A stretch of DNA of 64,000 nucleotides from Streptomyces natalensis ATCC 27448 (GCF_000935125.1 NZ_JRKI01000061.1:434001-498000), one strand, 5' to 3'. Positions 8,310 to 17,320 are shown, numbered from the stretch's first letter. Made by a program: numbers and translations. Notes: generated by a model from the sequence alone, not told the origin.

Positions 8310-8686
8310 CCGCGCCCGCCCGTCCCGCCGCCGCCCGTACCGCTCTCGTCCCCGGCCCCGTACGCGATGATCTCGCACCGGTCGACGGTGACCAGGCCCC
8401 GGTCCCCGACCAGTTCGGCCAGCTGCGGCAGCAGGCCCCGCACCCGTTCCTCGGTGTCCACGACCACGACCGCGACGGGCAGGTCCTCGCTCAGGGACAG
8501 CAGCCGCTGGGTGTGGATGACCGACGAGGCGCCGAAGCCCTCGATACCGCGGAAGACGCTGGCGCCGCTCAGCCCGGCCGCATGCGCGCGGTGCACGATC
8601 TCCGCGTACAGCGGCCGGTGGTGCCATACCTCGTGTTCGCCGACGATCGCCGTCAGCCGCAGCGCCGGAGTGCCGGACCCACTCAT
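8306..8686 (-). CDS. DUF190 (UPF0166) protein between two crcB genes
   Basis: 126-residue soluble protein of the DUF190 family, a PII-like ferredoxin fold. The core reads AEIVHRAHAAGLSGASVFRG, GFGASSVIHTQRLLSLSEDLPV and VVVVDTEERV, closely matching the family. The tail is Gly-rich (residues 115-126). Its ATG overlaps the stop of the upstream crcB (ATGA, 8683-8686), and its stop overlaps the next crcB start, so all three are translationally coupled. The role is unproven; the fold and coupling suggest a regulator or sensor of the channel. Confidence 0.88.
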   Translation of the reverse strand: MSGSGTPALRLTAIVGEHEVWHHRPLYAEIVHRAHAAGLSGASVFRGIEGFGASSVIHTQRLLSLSEDLPVAVVVVDTEERVRGLLPQLAELVGDRGLVTVDRCEIIAYGAGDESGTGGGGTGGRG

Positions 8687-9129
8687 GCTGCGCGCTCCTT
8701 CCGTTCGAGGACTGCCAGAAGTTCGCGGGTGGCGGCACTCGCACCCCATACGGCCGCCAGCGCGGCGAGGAGGGTGCCCGCCAGATAGGCCAGCGCCAGG
8801 GGCGCCCGCCGGGCGTCCACCAGGCTCTGGATGTCCACCGCGTAGGTCGAGAAGGTGGTGAACCCGCCGAGGATGCCGGTGCCCAGGAAGGGCCGCACCA
8901 GCCGGTGCGGCGAGGACAGCTCGGTGATCAGCACCATCAGCACGCCCATCAGCGCACAGCCGGCGACGTTGACGGCCAGGATCGTCCAGGGGAAGGCGCC
9001 GGCGGCCGTCGGCCACAGCTGCGTGGCGCCGTAGCGCGCCACGGCACCGATCGCGCCGCCCGCCGCGACCACGCCGATCACCGGCCACTGGCCCTTCCAG
9101 GGCGCCGCCCGCCGGGCGCGCATGTCCAT
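8683..9129 (-). CDS. crcB: Fluoride channel CrcB/Fluc, first copy
   Basis: 148-residue member of the Fluc family and first gene of the crcB-DUF190-crcB operon. Signatures GAIGAVARYGAT, FPWTILAVNVAGCALMG and GILGGFTTFSTYAVD are intact. About four membrane helices follow a basic N-terminus (MDMRARRAAPWKGQ), which would stay cytoplasmic. A second ATG lies two codons downstream (9123). I searched the leader for a fluoride riboswitch and found no convincing one. Confidence 0.92.
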   Translation of the reverse strand: MDMRARRAAPWKGQWPVIGVVAAGGAIGAVARYGATQLWPTAAGAFPWTILAVNVAGCALMGVLMVLITELSSPHRLVRPFLGTGILGGFTTFSTYAVDIQSLVDARRAPLALAYLAGTLLAALAAVWGASAATRELLAVLERKERAA

Positions 9130-9253
9130 GGTCCTTTGGCCCTCTCCCAGGCGTTCACCGCGTCGTTCCGCCTGCTGCCGACGCGTGTGCCGACGCGTTT
9201 CCCGAGATCATCGGCGCCCTCAGGCTAGCCCCGCCCGTTTGACAGCGCGAAAC

Positions 9254-9268
9254 ATGGGATGTTCCCAT
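9254..9268. promoter_or_regulatory. Inverted repeat upstream of the GntR gene
   Basis: ATGGGA and TCCCAT, arms of 6 bp, flank TGT, 30 bp upstream of the gntR ATG. The position suits an autoregulatory operator. It also lies in the spacer of the divergent crcB operon. Confidence 0.45.
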
Positions 9269-9297
9269 CACCGGTGGAATCACACGGAGGACGACCC

Positions 9298-10026
9298 ATG
9301 CCGCTGCGCAGCACCGCCCGTACCAGCCTGGTGGACCTGGTCATCGAGCAGATGGAGAGCCTGATCGCCGACGGCGAATGGCCGGTCGGGACGAAGATCC
9401 CCGCCGAGCCGCTGCTCGTCGAGCAGCTCGACGTCGGCCGCAACACCGTCCGCGAGGCGGTGCGCGCCCTGGTGCACACCGGGATGCTCGAACCGCGGCA
9501 GGGCGACGGCACCTACGTCCGCGCCAGCAGCGGCTTCGGCGCCGCCGTCCAGCGCAGACTGCGCCGGGCCGGCGACCTGGAGACCTACGAGGTACGCGCC
9601 TGTCTGGAACGCGACGCCGCCCGCCATGCCGCGCTGCGCCGCACCGCCGAGGACCTCACCGCGCTGCGCGCCGCCCTGGCCGAACGCGACCGCGCCTGGC
9701 ACGGCGGCGATCTGCCGGCCTTCATCGACGCGGACCTCGACTTCCACCGCACCATTGCCGCCGCGGCCCACAACAGCGTCCTGGCCGAGCTGTACGACCA
9801 CCTCAGCGACGCCCTGCGCTCGACGCTCCGGTCGGTCGTCGGCGCCCCCGTCCCCGATTCCGTACGCAACCAGTACGCCTCCCACGCGGCCATCGTCGAC
9901 GCCATCGAGGCCCGGGACGCCGAGGCCGCCGAGCGGGCGGCGCTGGCACATCTGACCGAAGCCATGGACGCCCTGCGCGGGACCGACGAGACAGACGAGA
10001 TACCGGAAGACGACAGCCATGCCTGA
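9298..10026 (+). CDS. GntR/FadR-family regulator
   Basis: About 242 residues. The N-terminal winged helix (residues 8-75) shows IPAEPLLVEQLDVGRNTVREAVRALVHTG followed by the GDGTYVR wing. The C-terminal FCD domain binds a carboxylate, often through a metal site (DLDFHRTIAAAAHN, with later His in SHAAIVDAIEARDA). The ATG at 9298 has GGAGGA 8 bp upstream and is preferred to the ATG at 9259. Its end overlaps the MFS gene by 8 bp, so it probably controls that transporter. Confidence 0.88.
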   Translation: MPLRSTARTSLVDLVIEQMESLIADGEWPVGTKIPAEPLLVEQLDVGRNTVREAVRALVHTGMLEPRQGDGTYVRASSGFGAAVQRRLRRAGDLETYEVRACLERDAARHAALRRTAEDLTALRAALAERDRAWHGGDLPAFIDADLDFHRTIAAAAHNSVLAELYDHLSDALRSTLRSVVGAPVPDSVRNQYASHAAIVDAIEARDAEAAERAALAHLTEAMDALRGTDETDEIPEDDSHA

Positions 10027-11284
10027 CGACGGACCGACGGCCACCCGCCAAGCACCCGCCGCACCGCCGCCCCCGACCCCCTCCCCCGCTCCCCCCGCCC
10101 CCTCCGCCACCGGCCGCCGCGCCCTGTGGCTCGCCGTCGGCGTCGTCCTCCTGGCGCTCAATCTGCGCCCGGCGCTGGTCGCCGTCTCGCCGCTCGCCGG
10201 GACCATCCGCGCCGAGAGCGGGATGTCGGCCGCGGCCACCAGCCTGCTCACCGCCCTGCCGCTGCTCTGCTTCGGGCTGCTGGCGCCCCTCGCGCCGCGG
10301 CTCGGGCGGCGTCTGGGGACGGAGCGGGCGCTGCTGGCCACCATGGTGCTGATCTGCGCGGGCACCGCGCTGCGGCTGCTGGATTCGGTCGCCGCGCTGT
10401 TCGCCGGGACGGTCGTGATCGGCGCGGGCATCGCCGTCGCCAACGTCCTGCTGCCCGGCCTCATCAAGCGGGACTTCCCGGCCCGCGCGGGGCTGATGAC
10501 CGGCCTGTACTCGATGTCGCTGTTCGGCGGCGCGGCCCTGGCGGCCGGTGTCACGGTTCCCGTCCAGCGGGCCACCGGCCTCAACTGGCAGGCCACGCTG
10601 GCCTGTTGGGGTGCGCTCGCGGCGCTCGCGCTGCTCGTCTGGCTGCCGCAGGTGCGCTCCGGCGCCGGAGCCGCGGCCACCGCCCACCGGGCGGCCCGGC
10701 CCGTCCGCGGTCTGTGGCGCGATCCGCTGGCCTGGCAGGTCACCGGCTACATGGGCCTTCAGTCGCTGAGTTACTACGCGGCCGCCGCCTGGCTGCCGAC
10801 GATGCTGGAGGACGCCGGGACGAGCGCGGGCGACGCCGGATGGCTGCTCTCCTACTCCTCCCTGCTGGGCATCGCGGGCTCGTTCCTGGCCCCCGTCCTC
10901 GTCGGCCGCAGACTGCGTGCCGGGGTGCTGGCGGCGCTGGGGGCGGCGCTGTGCGCGACGGCCTTCGGGGGCATGCTGGCCGCTCCGGCCGCCGGGGCCT
11001 ACGTATGGATGACGCTGCTGGGCCTCGGCCAGGGCGCGGCCATCAGCCTGGCGCTGCTGTTCATCGTGCAGCGCGCCCCGGACGCCCGGCACACGGCCCA
11101 GCTCTCCAGCATGGCCCAGTGCTTCGGCTACATCCTGGCCGCCACCGGCCCGGCCGTCCTGGGCGCCGTGCACGACCTGTCCGGCAGCTGGACCGTTCCG
11201 CTGGCCGTCCTGCTGGCACTGCTGCTCCCGCAGATCGCGGTGGGCTGGGGTGCGTCGCGTCCCCGGCAGGTGGCCGGGCGGTAG
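10019..11284 (+). CDS. MFS transporter of the CynX/NimT type
   Basis: 421-residue major facilitator with a long Pro-rich cytoplasmic N-terminus (residues 1-33) and about twelve hydrophobic segments. LNLRPALVAVSPLAGTIRAE in the first helix is characteristic of the cyanate/2-nitroimidazole (CynX/NimT) branch. The translational overlap with a FadR-type gene suggests transport of a ligand that the regulator senses. The substrate is unknown. Confidence 0.85.
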   Translation: MPDDGPTATRQAPAAPPPPTPSPAPPAPSATGRRALWLAVGVVLLALNLRPALVAVSPLAGTIRAESGMSAAATSLLTALPLLCFGLLAPLAPRLGRRLGTERALLATMVLICAGTALRLLDSVAALFAGTVVIGAGIAVANVLLPGLIKRDFPARAGLMTGLYSMSLFGGAALAAGVTVPVQRATGLNWQATLACWGALAALALLVWLPQVRSGAGAAATAHRAARPVRGLWRDPLAWQVTGYMGLQSLSYYAAAAWLPTMLEDAGTSAGDAGWLLSYSSLLGIAGSFLAPVLVGRRLRAGVLAALGAALCATAFGGMLAAPAAGAYVWMTLLGLGQGAAISLALLFIVQRAPDARHTAQLSSMAQCFGYILAATGPAVLGAVHDLSGSWTVPLAVLLALLLPQIAVGWGASRPRQVAGR

Positions 11285-11314
11285 CGGGAGCCGGGCGGGC
11301 GGCCGCGCGTCCGG

Positions 11315-12400
11315 CTAGAGCCAGCCGTTCCGTTTGAAGCCTCGGTGGATCACCCAGCACGCCACCACGATCAGCACCATCACCAGCGGATACCCGAACG
11401 TCCAGTTCTTTTCCGGCATATAGCGGAAATTCATCCCGTACACCCCGCACACCATGGTCGGCACCGCGAGGATCGCGACCCAGGCGCTGATCCGGCGCAT
11501 GTCCTCGTTCTGGGCGACGGCGACCTGGGCGAGATGGGCCTGGAGTATGGAGTTGAGCAGTTCGTCGAAGGCCGTGATCTGCTCGGTGACCCGGTCGAGA
11601 TGGTCGGCGACGTCCCGGAAGTAGGCCGTGATCCGCGAGTCGACCTGCCGCACCGGCCGCGTCGCCAGCTCCCGCATCGGCCCGTCCAGCGGGGCCACCG
11701 CCCGCTTCAGCTCCAGCAGTTCGCGTTTGAGCTGGTAGATCCGGCCGGCCCCGCCGCTGCCCCGTTCGGAGAAGACCTCGCTCTCGACGTCGTCGATGTC
11801 CACCTGGACGGCGGCCGTGACGTCGAGATAGTCGTCCACGACGAGGTCGGCGATGGCGTGCAGGACGGCGGACGGGCCGATCGCCAGCTGCTCCGGCGTG
11901 GACTCCAGCGCTTCGCGCAGCGGGCCGAGTGAGCCATGGCCGCCGTGCCGTACGGTGATCACGAAGTCGGCGCCGGTGAAGAGCATGATCTCGCCGGTCT
12001 CCACCACCTCGCTGGTGTCGGTGAGCCGGTCGTGCTCGACATAGCGGACCGTCTTGAAGACGGTGAACAGCGAATCGTCGTAATGCTCCAGCTTGGGGCG
12101 CTGATGGGCCTGCACCGCGTCCTCGACGGCGAGCGGATGCAGTCCGAACAACTCGACGATTCCGGCGAATTCCCGCTCGGACGGCTCGTGCAGCCCGATC
12201 CAGACGAAGCCGCTGCCGGACCGGCGGACCTGGCGCAGCGCCACGTCCGCCGGCTGGTTGCCGTCCTGTCGTACGCCGTCGATGTACACCGCGCAGTTGA
12301 CCACGGCGGTGCCCAGCGGCGAACGCGCCGGGTGACTGAGGTCGACTCCCCGGGTGCGCGGCTGCGGCAGCCGGACGGCCTTGCGGAGGTTGCTGATCAT
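11315..12400 (-). CDS. corA: CorA-type magnesium/cobalt channel
   Basis: 361-residue channel subunit. A large cytoplasmic domain (about 1-295) precedes two C-terminal membrane helices. The signature loop YGMNF, the GMN selectivity motif, follows the first helix (VAILAVPTMVCGVYGMNF). A basic terminus (HRGFKRNGWL) closes the protein, as expected. The start at 12400 (MISNLRKAV) fits family length; the open frame upstream to 12583 crosses the divergent promoter region. Confidence 0.93.
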   Translation of the reverse strand: MISNLRKAVRLPQPRTRGVDLSHPARSPLGTAVVNCAVYIDGVRQDGNQPADVALRQVRRSGSGFVWIGLHEPSEREFAGIVELFGLHPLAVEDAVQAHQRPKLEHYDDSLFTVFKTVRYVEHDRLTDTSEVVETGEIMLFTGADFVITVRHGGHGSLGPLREALESTPEQLAIGPSAVLHAIADLVVDDYLDVTAAVQVDIDDVESEVFSERGSGGAGRIYQLKRELLELKRAVAPLDGPMRELATRPVRQVDSRITAYFRDVADHLDRVTEQITAFDELLNSILQAHLAQVAVAQNEDMRRISAWVAILAVPTMVCGVYGMNFRYMPEKNWTFGYPLVMVLIVVACWVIHRGFKRNGWL

Positions 12401-12450
12401 CGACACCCGGCCAGTATGGCGCGCGGCGGGCCGGGAACGGTACGGCCGTG

Positions 12451-12487
12451 GGACGGTTTTTACGTCCGGGTGGGGCGATATACCCCA
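12451..12487. promoter_or_regulatory. Inverted repeats in the corA/WYL divergent spacer
   Basis: Two short dyads lie in the 170-bp spacer: GGACG-N7-CGTCC (12451-12467) and TGGGG-N7-CCCCA (12471-12487). CATAAT follows directly and could be a -10 element for the + strand gene. Assignment to the WYL regulator is a guess. Confidence 0.35.
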
Positions 12488-12570
12488 TAATGCGGCGGCG
12501 TTCCGCAGGCCCGTACCGGACGGCCCGTACCGGAAGGCTCCGCCCCTTCCCCGTCCCGCATCATCAACGC

Positions 12571-13557
12571 ATGAGTGCGACATCGGCGCGACTGCTGAAT
12601 CTGCTGTCCCTGCTCCAGACCCCGCGAGACTGGCCCGGCAGCGAGCTGGCCGGGCGGCTGGGGGTCACCTCCCGGACCATCCGCCGCGATATCGAGCGGC
12701 TGCGCGAGCTGGGGTATCCGGTGCACGCGACGATGGGCGCGGAGGGCGGCTACCGGCTGGCCGCGGGTGCGGCCATGCCGCCGCTGCTGCTGGACGACGA
12801 CGAGGCGGTGGCCATCGCGGTGGGCCTGCGCTCGACCGCCGGGCAGACCGTCGACGGCGTCGAGGAGGCGTCCGTACGGGCGCTGGCCAAACTGGAACAG
12901 GTGCTGCCGGCCCGGCTGCGGCGGCGGGTGGGCACCCTGGGCAGCGCCACCGTCCCGATGCCGGCCGGCGACGAGCCGACGGTGGACCCCGAGCAGCTGA
13001 CCGTCCTCGCCGCGGCGATCACCAACCACGAGCGGGTGCGCTTCGGTTACCGGACCGGCGCGGGCGAGCGCACCCGGCGCCTGGTGGAACCGCACCGCCT
13101 GGTGGCGTCCGGGCGGCGCTGGTACCTCGTCGCCTACGACAACGACCGCGAGGACTGGCGGACCTTCCGGGTGGACCGGCTTTCCGACGCCTTCGCGACG
13201 GGCGCACGGACCGCGCCGCGCGAGCTGCCCGCCGCCGACGCCGCCGCCTATGTGCAGGAGCGGATGCAGGGGATGGGCGCGAACCCGCAGCGGGCGGTGG
13301 TGACGGTGCATGCGCCGGCCAAAGAGGTGGCCGCGCGGCTGGGCGGCCGGGCGGGCGAGGTGACAGCGCTCGACGAGGGGTCCTGCCGGTGGCACAGCGC
13401 ACCGGACTCGCTGGCGTGGCTGGCGATACGGCTGACCATGCTCGGCCGGGAGTTCACGGTGCACGGTCCGCCGGAGCTGGCCCGGTATCTGCGGGCGATG
13501 GGCGAGCGGGCACTGCGGGCGACGGAGGGCGGGGAGGGGGAGGCCGGGGAGGCGTGA
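12571..13557 (+). CDS. WYL-domain regulator (DeoR-type HTH)
   Basis: 328-residue regulator. The N-terminal HTH_11 reads LAGRLGVTSRTIRRDIERLRELGYPV, then EGGYRLAAG. The central WYL domain (about 140-225) has RRLVEPHRLVASGRRWYLVAYDNDREDWRTFRVDRL, in which W-Y-L is present as RWYLVAYD. WYL domains bind nucleic acids or nucleotides and act in transcription control. The start at 12571 (MSATSARLLNL) matches family N-termini. It ends 94 bp before copA. Confidence 0.87.
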   Translation: MSATSARLLNLLSLLQTPRDWPGSELAGRLGVTSRTIRRDIERLRELGYPVHATMGAEGGYRLAAGAAMPPLLLDDDEAVAIAVGLRSTAGQTVDGVEEASVRALAKLEQVLPARLRRRVGTLGSATVPMPAGDEPTVDPEQLTVLAAAITNHERVRFGYRTGAGERTRRLVEPHRLVASGRRWYLVAYDNDREDWRTFRVDRLSDAFATGARTAPRELPAADAAAYVQERMQGMGANPQRAVVTVHAPAKEVAARLGGRAGEVTALDEGSCRWHSAPDSLAWLAIRLTMLGREFTVHGPPELARYLRAMGERALRATEGGEGEAGEA

Positions 13558-13581
13558 CGGAGTTCGACGAAGCATGGCGGA

Positions 13582-13598
13582 ATACCCTGGGGGGGTAT
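13582..13598. promoter_or_regulatory. CsoR-type copper operator
   Basis: ATACCC and GGGTAT flank a G-rich centre in 17 bp, the pattern of CsoR operators (ATACCC...GGGTAT). It lies 54 bp upstream of the copA ATG. Cu(I) binding to CsoR would release the site. No csoR gene is in the window, so the repressor must be encoded elsewhere. Confidence 0.75.
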
Positions 13599-13651
13599 AT
13601 GGTTCCCCGTACTGACGCGGTCGGTGCCGCGTCGTCGCGAGAGGAGCAGTC

Positions 13652-15934
13652 ATGACGACCACGGCCAGGGACCACCGCGTCGAGCTGGAGATCGGCGGGA
13701 TGACCTGCGCCTCCTGCGCGGCCCGGATCGAGAAGAAGCTCAACCGGATGGAGGGGGTCACCGCCACCGTCAACTACGCCAGCGAGAAGGCGCAGGTGGC
13801 CGTCGCGGAGGGCAGCAGCGTGGCGACCGCGGACCTGATCGCCACGGTGGAGAGGACCGGCTACACCGCCGCCGTCCCCGCACCGCCGGCCCCCGTCCCC
13901 TCCCCCGGCGAGGACGCCGCGGCCCGGCCCGCCGACGAGGACGCCCTCGTCCCGCTGCGCCGTCGCCTGCTCGTCTCCCTGGCCCTGTCCGTCCCCGTCG
14001 TCCTGATGGCGATGGTCCCGCCGCTCCAGTTCACCAACTGGCAGTGGCTCTCGCTCACCCTGGCCGCCCCGGTGGTGGCGTACGGCGCCTGGCCCTTCCA
14101 CCGGGCCGCGTGGACGAATCTGCGGCACGGCGCCGCGACGATGGACACCCTCATCTCGATGGGCACCCTGGCGGCGTTCGGCTGGTCGCTGTGGGCGCTG
14201 TTCTTCGGGACCGCGGGGATGCCCGGGATGACGCACCCCTTCGAGCTGACCATCGCGCGGACGGACGGCAGCGGCAGCATCTATCTGGAGGCGGCGGCCG
14301 GGGTGACCACCTTCATCCTGGCGGGCCGCTACTTCGAGGCCCGGTCGAAGCGCAGGGCGGGCGCGGCGCTGCGGGCGCTGCTCGAACTGGGCGCCAAGGA
14401 TGTCGCCGTACTACGGGACAGCCGTGAGGTGCGCATCCCCGTCTCCGGGCTGCGCGTCGGGGACCGGTTCGTCGTACGGCCCGGGGAGAAGATCGCCACC
14501 GACGGGCAGGTGGTGGAGGGCGCTTCCGCCGTGGACGCGTCCATGCTCACCGGCGAGTCCGTGCCGGTGGAGGTCGCGCCCGGCGACGGGGTCACCGGGG
14601 CGACCGTCAACGCCGGCGGCCGGCTCGTCGTCGAGGCCACCCGGATCGGCACGGACACCCAGCTCGCCCGGATGGCGCGCCTGGTGGAGGACGCGCAGAA
14701 CGGCAAGGCCGCGGCCCAGCGGCTCGCCGACAGGATCTCCGCGGTCTTCGTCCCGATCGTCATCGCGCTGGCCCTCGGCACCCTGGGCTACTGGCTGGCC
14801 ACCGGCGCGGGCGCGGTGACCGCCTTCACCGCCGCCGTGGCCGTACTGATCATCGCCTGCCCGTGCGCCCTGGGCCTGGCCACCCCGACCGCGCTGATGG
14901 TCGGCACCGGCCGGGGCGCCCAGCTGGGCATCCTCCTGAAGGGGCCCGAGGTCCTGGAGTCCACCCGCAAGGTCGACACCATCGTCCTGGACAAGACCGG
15001 CACGGTCACCACCGGCGTGATGACGCTGACCGGCGTCCACCTCGCCGAGGGCGTCTCCCGCGAGGAGGCCCTGCGGCTGGCCGGCGCCCTGGAGCACTCC
15101 TCCGAGCACCCGATCGCCCGCGCCATCGCCACCGCCGCCGAGGAGGCGGCCGGGGCGCTGCCCACCCCGGAGGACTTCGCGAACGTCCCCGGCCTCGGCG
15201 TCCAGGGGATCGTCGAGGGGCACGCCGTCCTGGTGGGCCGCGAGCGGCTGCTGACCGACTGGAGCCTTGAGCTGCCGCCCGCGCTGGCGGCGGCCAAGGC
15301 CGAGGCGGAGGCGGCCGGCCGGACCGCGGTAGCCGTGGGCTGGGACGGCGCGGCCCGCGCGGTGCTGGTCGTCTCCGACGCCGTCAAGCCCACCAGTGCC
15401 GAGGCCGTCCGCCGGCTGCGCGACCTGGGCCTGACCCCGGTGCTGCTCACCGGCGACAACAAGGCGGTGGCCGCATCGGTCGCCAAGGAGGTCGGGATCG
15501 ACGAGGTGATCGCCGAGGTGCTGCCCGAGGACAAGGTGGCGGTCATCGCGCGCCTCCAGGACGAGGGCCGCTCGGTCGCGATGGTCGGCGACGGCGTCAA
15601 CGACGCGGCCGCCCTGGCCCGCGCCGATCTGGGGCTGGCGATGGGCACCGGCACCGACGCCGCCATCGAGGCCGGCGACCTGACCCTGGTACGGGGCGAT
15701 CTGCGCGCCGCGGCCGACGCCATCCGCCTGGCCCGCGCCACCCTCGCCACCATCCGCACCAACCTCTTCTGGGCCTTCGGCTACAACGTCGCGGCGCTGC
15801 CGCTGGCCGCCGCCGGGCTGCTCAACCCGATGATCGCGGGCGCCGCGATGGCCTTCTCGTCGGTCTTCGTGGTCGGCAACAGCCTGCGACTGCGGCGCTT
15901 CGCGGCGCTGACCGGGGAGCCGGCCCGCGGCTGA
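13652..15934 (+). CDS. copA: Copper-exporting P1B-type ATPase
   Basis: 760-residue heavy-metal P-type ATPase. One N-terminal metal-binding domain carries GMTCASC (Cys19, Cys22). The membrane ion site CPC is at 403-405 (IIACPCALG), the phosphorylated Asp at 447 (DKTGT), the HP motif in SSEHPIARAI, and the hinge GDGVNDAAALARADLG is intact. The actuator loop reads MLTGES. CPC with this metal domain marks Cu(I) export. A CsoR-like box precedes it, and no copZ chaperone gene is adjacent. Confidence 0.95.
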   Translation: MTTTARDHRVELEIGGMTCASCAARIEKKLNRMEGVTATVNYASEKAQVAVAEGSSVATADLIATVERTGYTAAVPAPPAPVPSPGEDAAARPADEDALVPLRRRLLVSLALSVPVVLMAMVPPLQFTNWQWLSLTLAAPVVAYGAWPFHRAAWTNLRHGAATMDTLISMGTLAAFGWSLWALFFGTAGMPGMTHPFELTIARTDGSGSIYLEAAAGVTTFILAGRYFEARSKRRAGAALRALLELGAKDVAVLRDSREVRIPVSGLRVGDRFVVRPGEKIATDGQVVEGASAVDASMLTGESVPVEVAPGDGVTGATVNAGGRLVVEATRIGTDTQLARMARLVEDAQNGKAAAQRLADRISAVFVPIVIALALGTLGYWLATGAGAVTAFTAAVAVLIIACPCALGLATPTALMVGTGRGAQLGILLKGPEVLESTRKVDTIVLDKTGTVTTGVMTLTGVHLAEGVSREEALRLAGALEHSSEHPIARAIATAAEEAAGALPTPEDFANVPGLGVQGIVEGHAVLVGRERLLTDWSLELPPALAAAKAEAEAAGRTAVAVGWDGAARAVLVVSDAVKPTSAEAVRRLRDLGLTPVLLTGDNKAVAASVAKEVGIDEVIAEVLPEDKVAVIARLQDEGRSVAMVGDGVNDAAALARADLGLAMGTGTDAAIEAGDLTLVRGDLRAAADAIRLARATLATIRTNLFWAFGYNVAALPLAAAGLLNPMIAGAAMAFSSVFVVGNSLRLRRFAALTGEPARG

Positions 15935-15985
15935 CCCGGCCGGGGCGGCCCGCAACCCGGTGGCGGCGCGCCGCCGGGCCCCGGG

Positions 15986-16011
15986 CGCACCCCCGCGGAA
16001 TCGGGGGCGCG
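15986..16011. terminator. Hairpin after copA
   Basis: CGCaCCCCCG and CGGGGGcGCG pair across a six-base loop with one mismatch. A second hairpin (CCCGG-GGCGGC... region near 15956-15978) precedes it. There is no T tract, so function as terminator is inferred from position after copA. Confidence 0.45.
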
Positions 16012-16126
16012 GTCGGATCTCTCCAGTTCTGACGGCGGAACATTGGCGGATCTCGCAACCGCCCGCCGCCACCGAGAGGTGAGACTGGTCGGGCACCCGC
16101 CCACCCACGTACCTACAGGGGATTCC

Positions 16127-17071
16127 ATGACGGGGTCACGCGTCCTGGCGCTCGGCCACTACCAGCCGTCCCGCGTGCTCACCAACGACGACCTCGCCCG
16201 CCTGGTCGAGACCGACGACGCCTGGATCCGCAGCCGGGTGGGCATCCGTACCCGGCACATCGCGGCGCCGGACGAGACGGTCGACGCGATGGCGGCCGAG
16301 GCGGCGGGCAAGGCGCTCGCGACGAGCGGGCTGGACCCGCAGGACATCGACCTGGTCCTGGTCGCCACCTGCACGGCCACCGACCGCAGCCCGAACGCCG
16401 CGGCCCGGGTCGCCGCCCGGCTCGGCCTGGACGCACCCGCCACGATGGACATCAACGTGGTCTGCTCCGGCTTCACCCATGCGCTGGCCACCGCCGACCA
16501 CGCCATCCGGGCCGGTTCGGCGAAGAACGCGCTGGTCATCGGGGCGGAGAAGTTCACCGACGTGGTCGACTGGAGCGACCGTACGACCTGTGTGCTGGTC
16601 GGCGACGGCGCCGGGGCCGCGGTCGTCACCGCCTCCGAGGACCCGGAGCCGGGCATCGGCCCGGTGCTGTGGGGCTCGGTGCCGCAGATGGGCGGCGCGG
16701 TACGGATCGAGGGCGAGCCGGCCCGGTTCGCCCAGGAGGGCCAGACCGTCTACCGCTGGGCGACCACCCAGCTCCCGGCCATCGCCCGCCGGGTCTGCGA
16801 ACGCTCCGGGATCCTGCCCGAGGACCTGGCCGGCGTCGTCCTCCACCAGGCCAATCTGCGGATCATCGAGCCGGTCGCGGAGCGGATCGGCGCGGTCAAC
16901 GCGGTGGTCGCCAAGGACGTCGTCGACTCCGGCAACACCTCGGCCGCCTCGGTCCCGCTGGCCCTGTCCAAGCTGGTCGAACGCCGCGAGGTCCCCTCCG
17001 GCTCGCCCGTCCTCCTCTTCGCCTTCGGCGGCAACCTCTCCTACGCCGGGCAGGTCATCCGCTGCCCGTGA
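16127..17071 (+). CDS. Beta-ketoacyl-ACP synthase III-like protein
   Basis: 314-residue thiolase-fold enzyme of the FabH type, which condenses an acyl-CoA with malonyl-ACP. The triad is complete: Cys113 in NVVCSGF, His240 in VLHQANLRI and Asn270 in DSGNTSAAS. The terminal GGNLSYAGQVI also fits FabH. It stands alone, away from fabD/acpP/fabF, so it is probably an accessory FabH or a specialised starter enzyme rather than the housekeeping copy. The start at 16127 follows family length. Confidence 0.88.
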   Translation: MTGSRVLALGHYQPSRVLTNDDLARLVETDDAWIRSRVGIRTRHIAAPDETVDAMAAEAAGKALATSGLDPQDIDLVLVATCTATDRSPNAAARVAARLGLDAPATMDINVVCSGFTHALATADHAIRAGSAKNALVIGAEKFTDVVDWSDRTTCVLVGDGAGAAVVTASEDPEPGIGPVLWGSVPQMGGAVRIEGEPARFAQEGQTVYRWATTQLPAIARRVCERSGILPEDLAGVVLHQANLRIIEPVAERIGAVNAVVAKDVVDSGNTSAASVPLALSKLVERREVPSGSPVLLFAFGGNLSYAGQVIRCP

Positions 17072-17098
17072 CGGGCGGCGCGCGGCGCCCGCCGCCGC

Positions 17099-17320
17099 TC
17101 ACGGCTGTTCGCGCAGATAGTGCGCACCGCACAGGAAGCAGAACGGCTCGGCCTTGGGCGTGCCCCAGGTGTCGGGCGGGAGCGTGGCGGCCGCCGGGGC
17201 CAGCTGCCGGCCGCACATGGCCGTGGTGGCGCCGATCCGGCACATGTGCCAGAGCTTGACCGGCGTGTCCTCGTGCGGCAGGACGCCTTCGTCGTATTCG
17301 GCACGGATCTCGTGGTCCAT
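17099..17320 (-). CDS. Small Cys-rich protein, putative zinc binding
   Basis: 73-residue acidic protein. Cysteines are in LWHMCRIGATTAMCGR and FCFLCGAHYL, so a C-x8-C ... C-x2-C arrangement could hold one zinc. The start is fixed by a strong AGGAGGT site 8 bp before the ATG at 17320. It is preceded on the same strand by a non-coding gap after glutaminase. I recall similar small proteins in Streptomyces but no known function. Confidence 0.7.
   Translation of the reverse strand: MDHEIRAEYDEGVLPHEDTPVKLWHMCRIGATTAMCGRQLAPAAATLPPDTWGTPKAEPFCFLCGAHYLREQP

Noticed and set aside
9130..9258. Fluoride riboswitch upstream of crcB
   Set aside because: The crcB leader has CCGATGATCTCGG followed by GAAACGCG, superficially like the aptamer start, but the conserved TGATG-type segment and the loop complement needed for the pseudoknot are missing.
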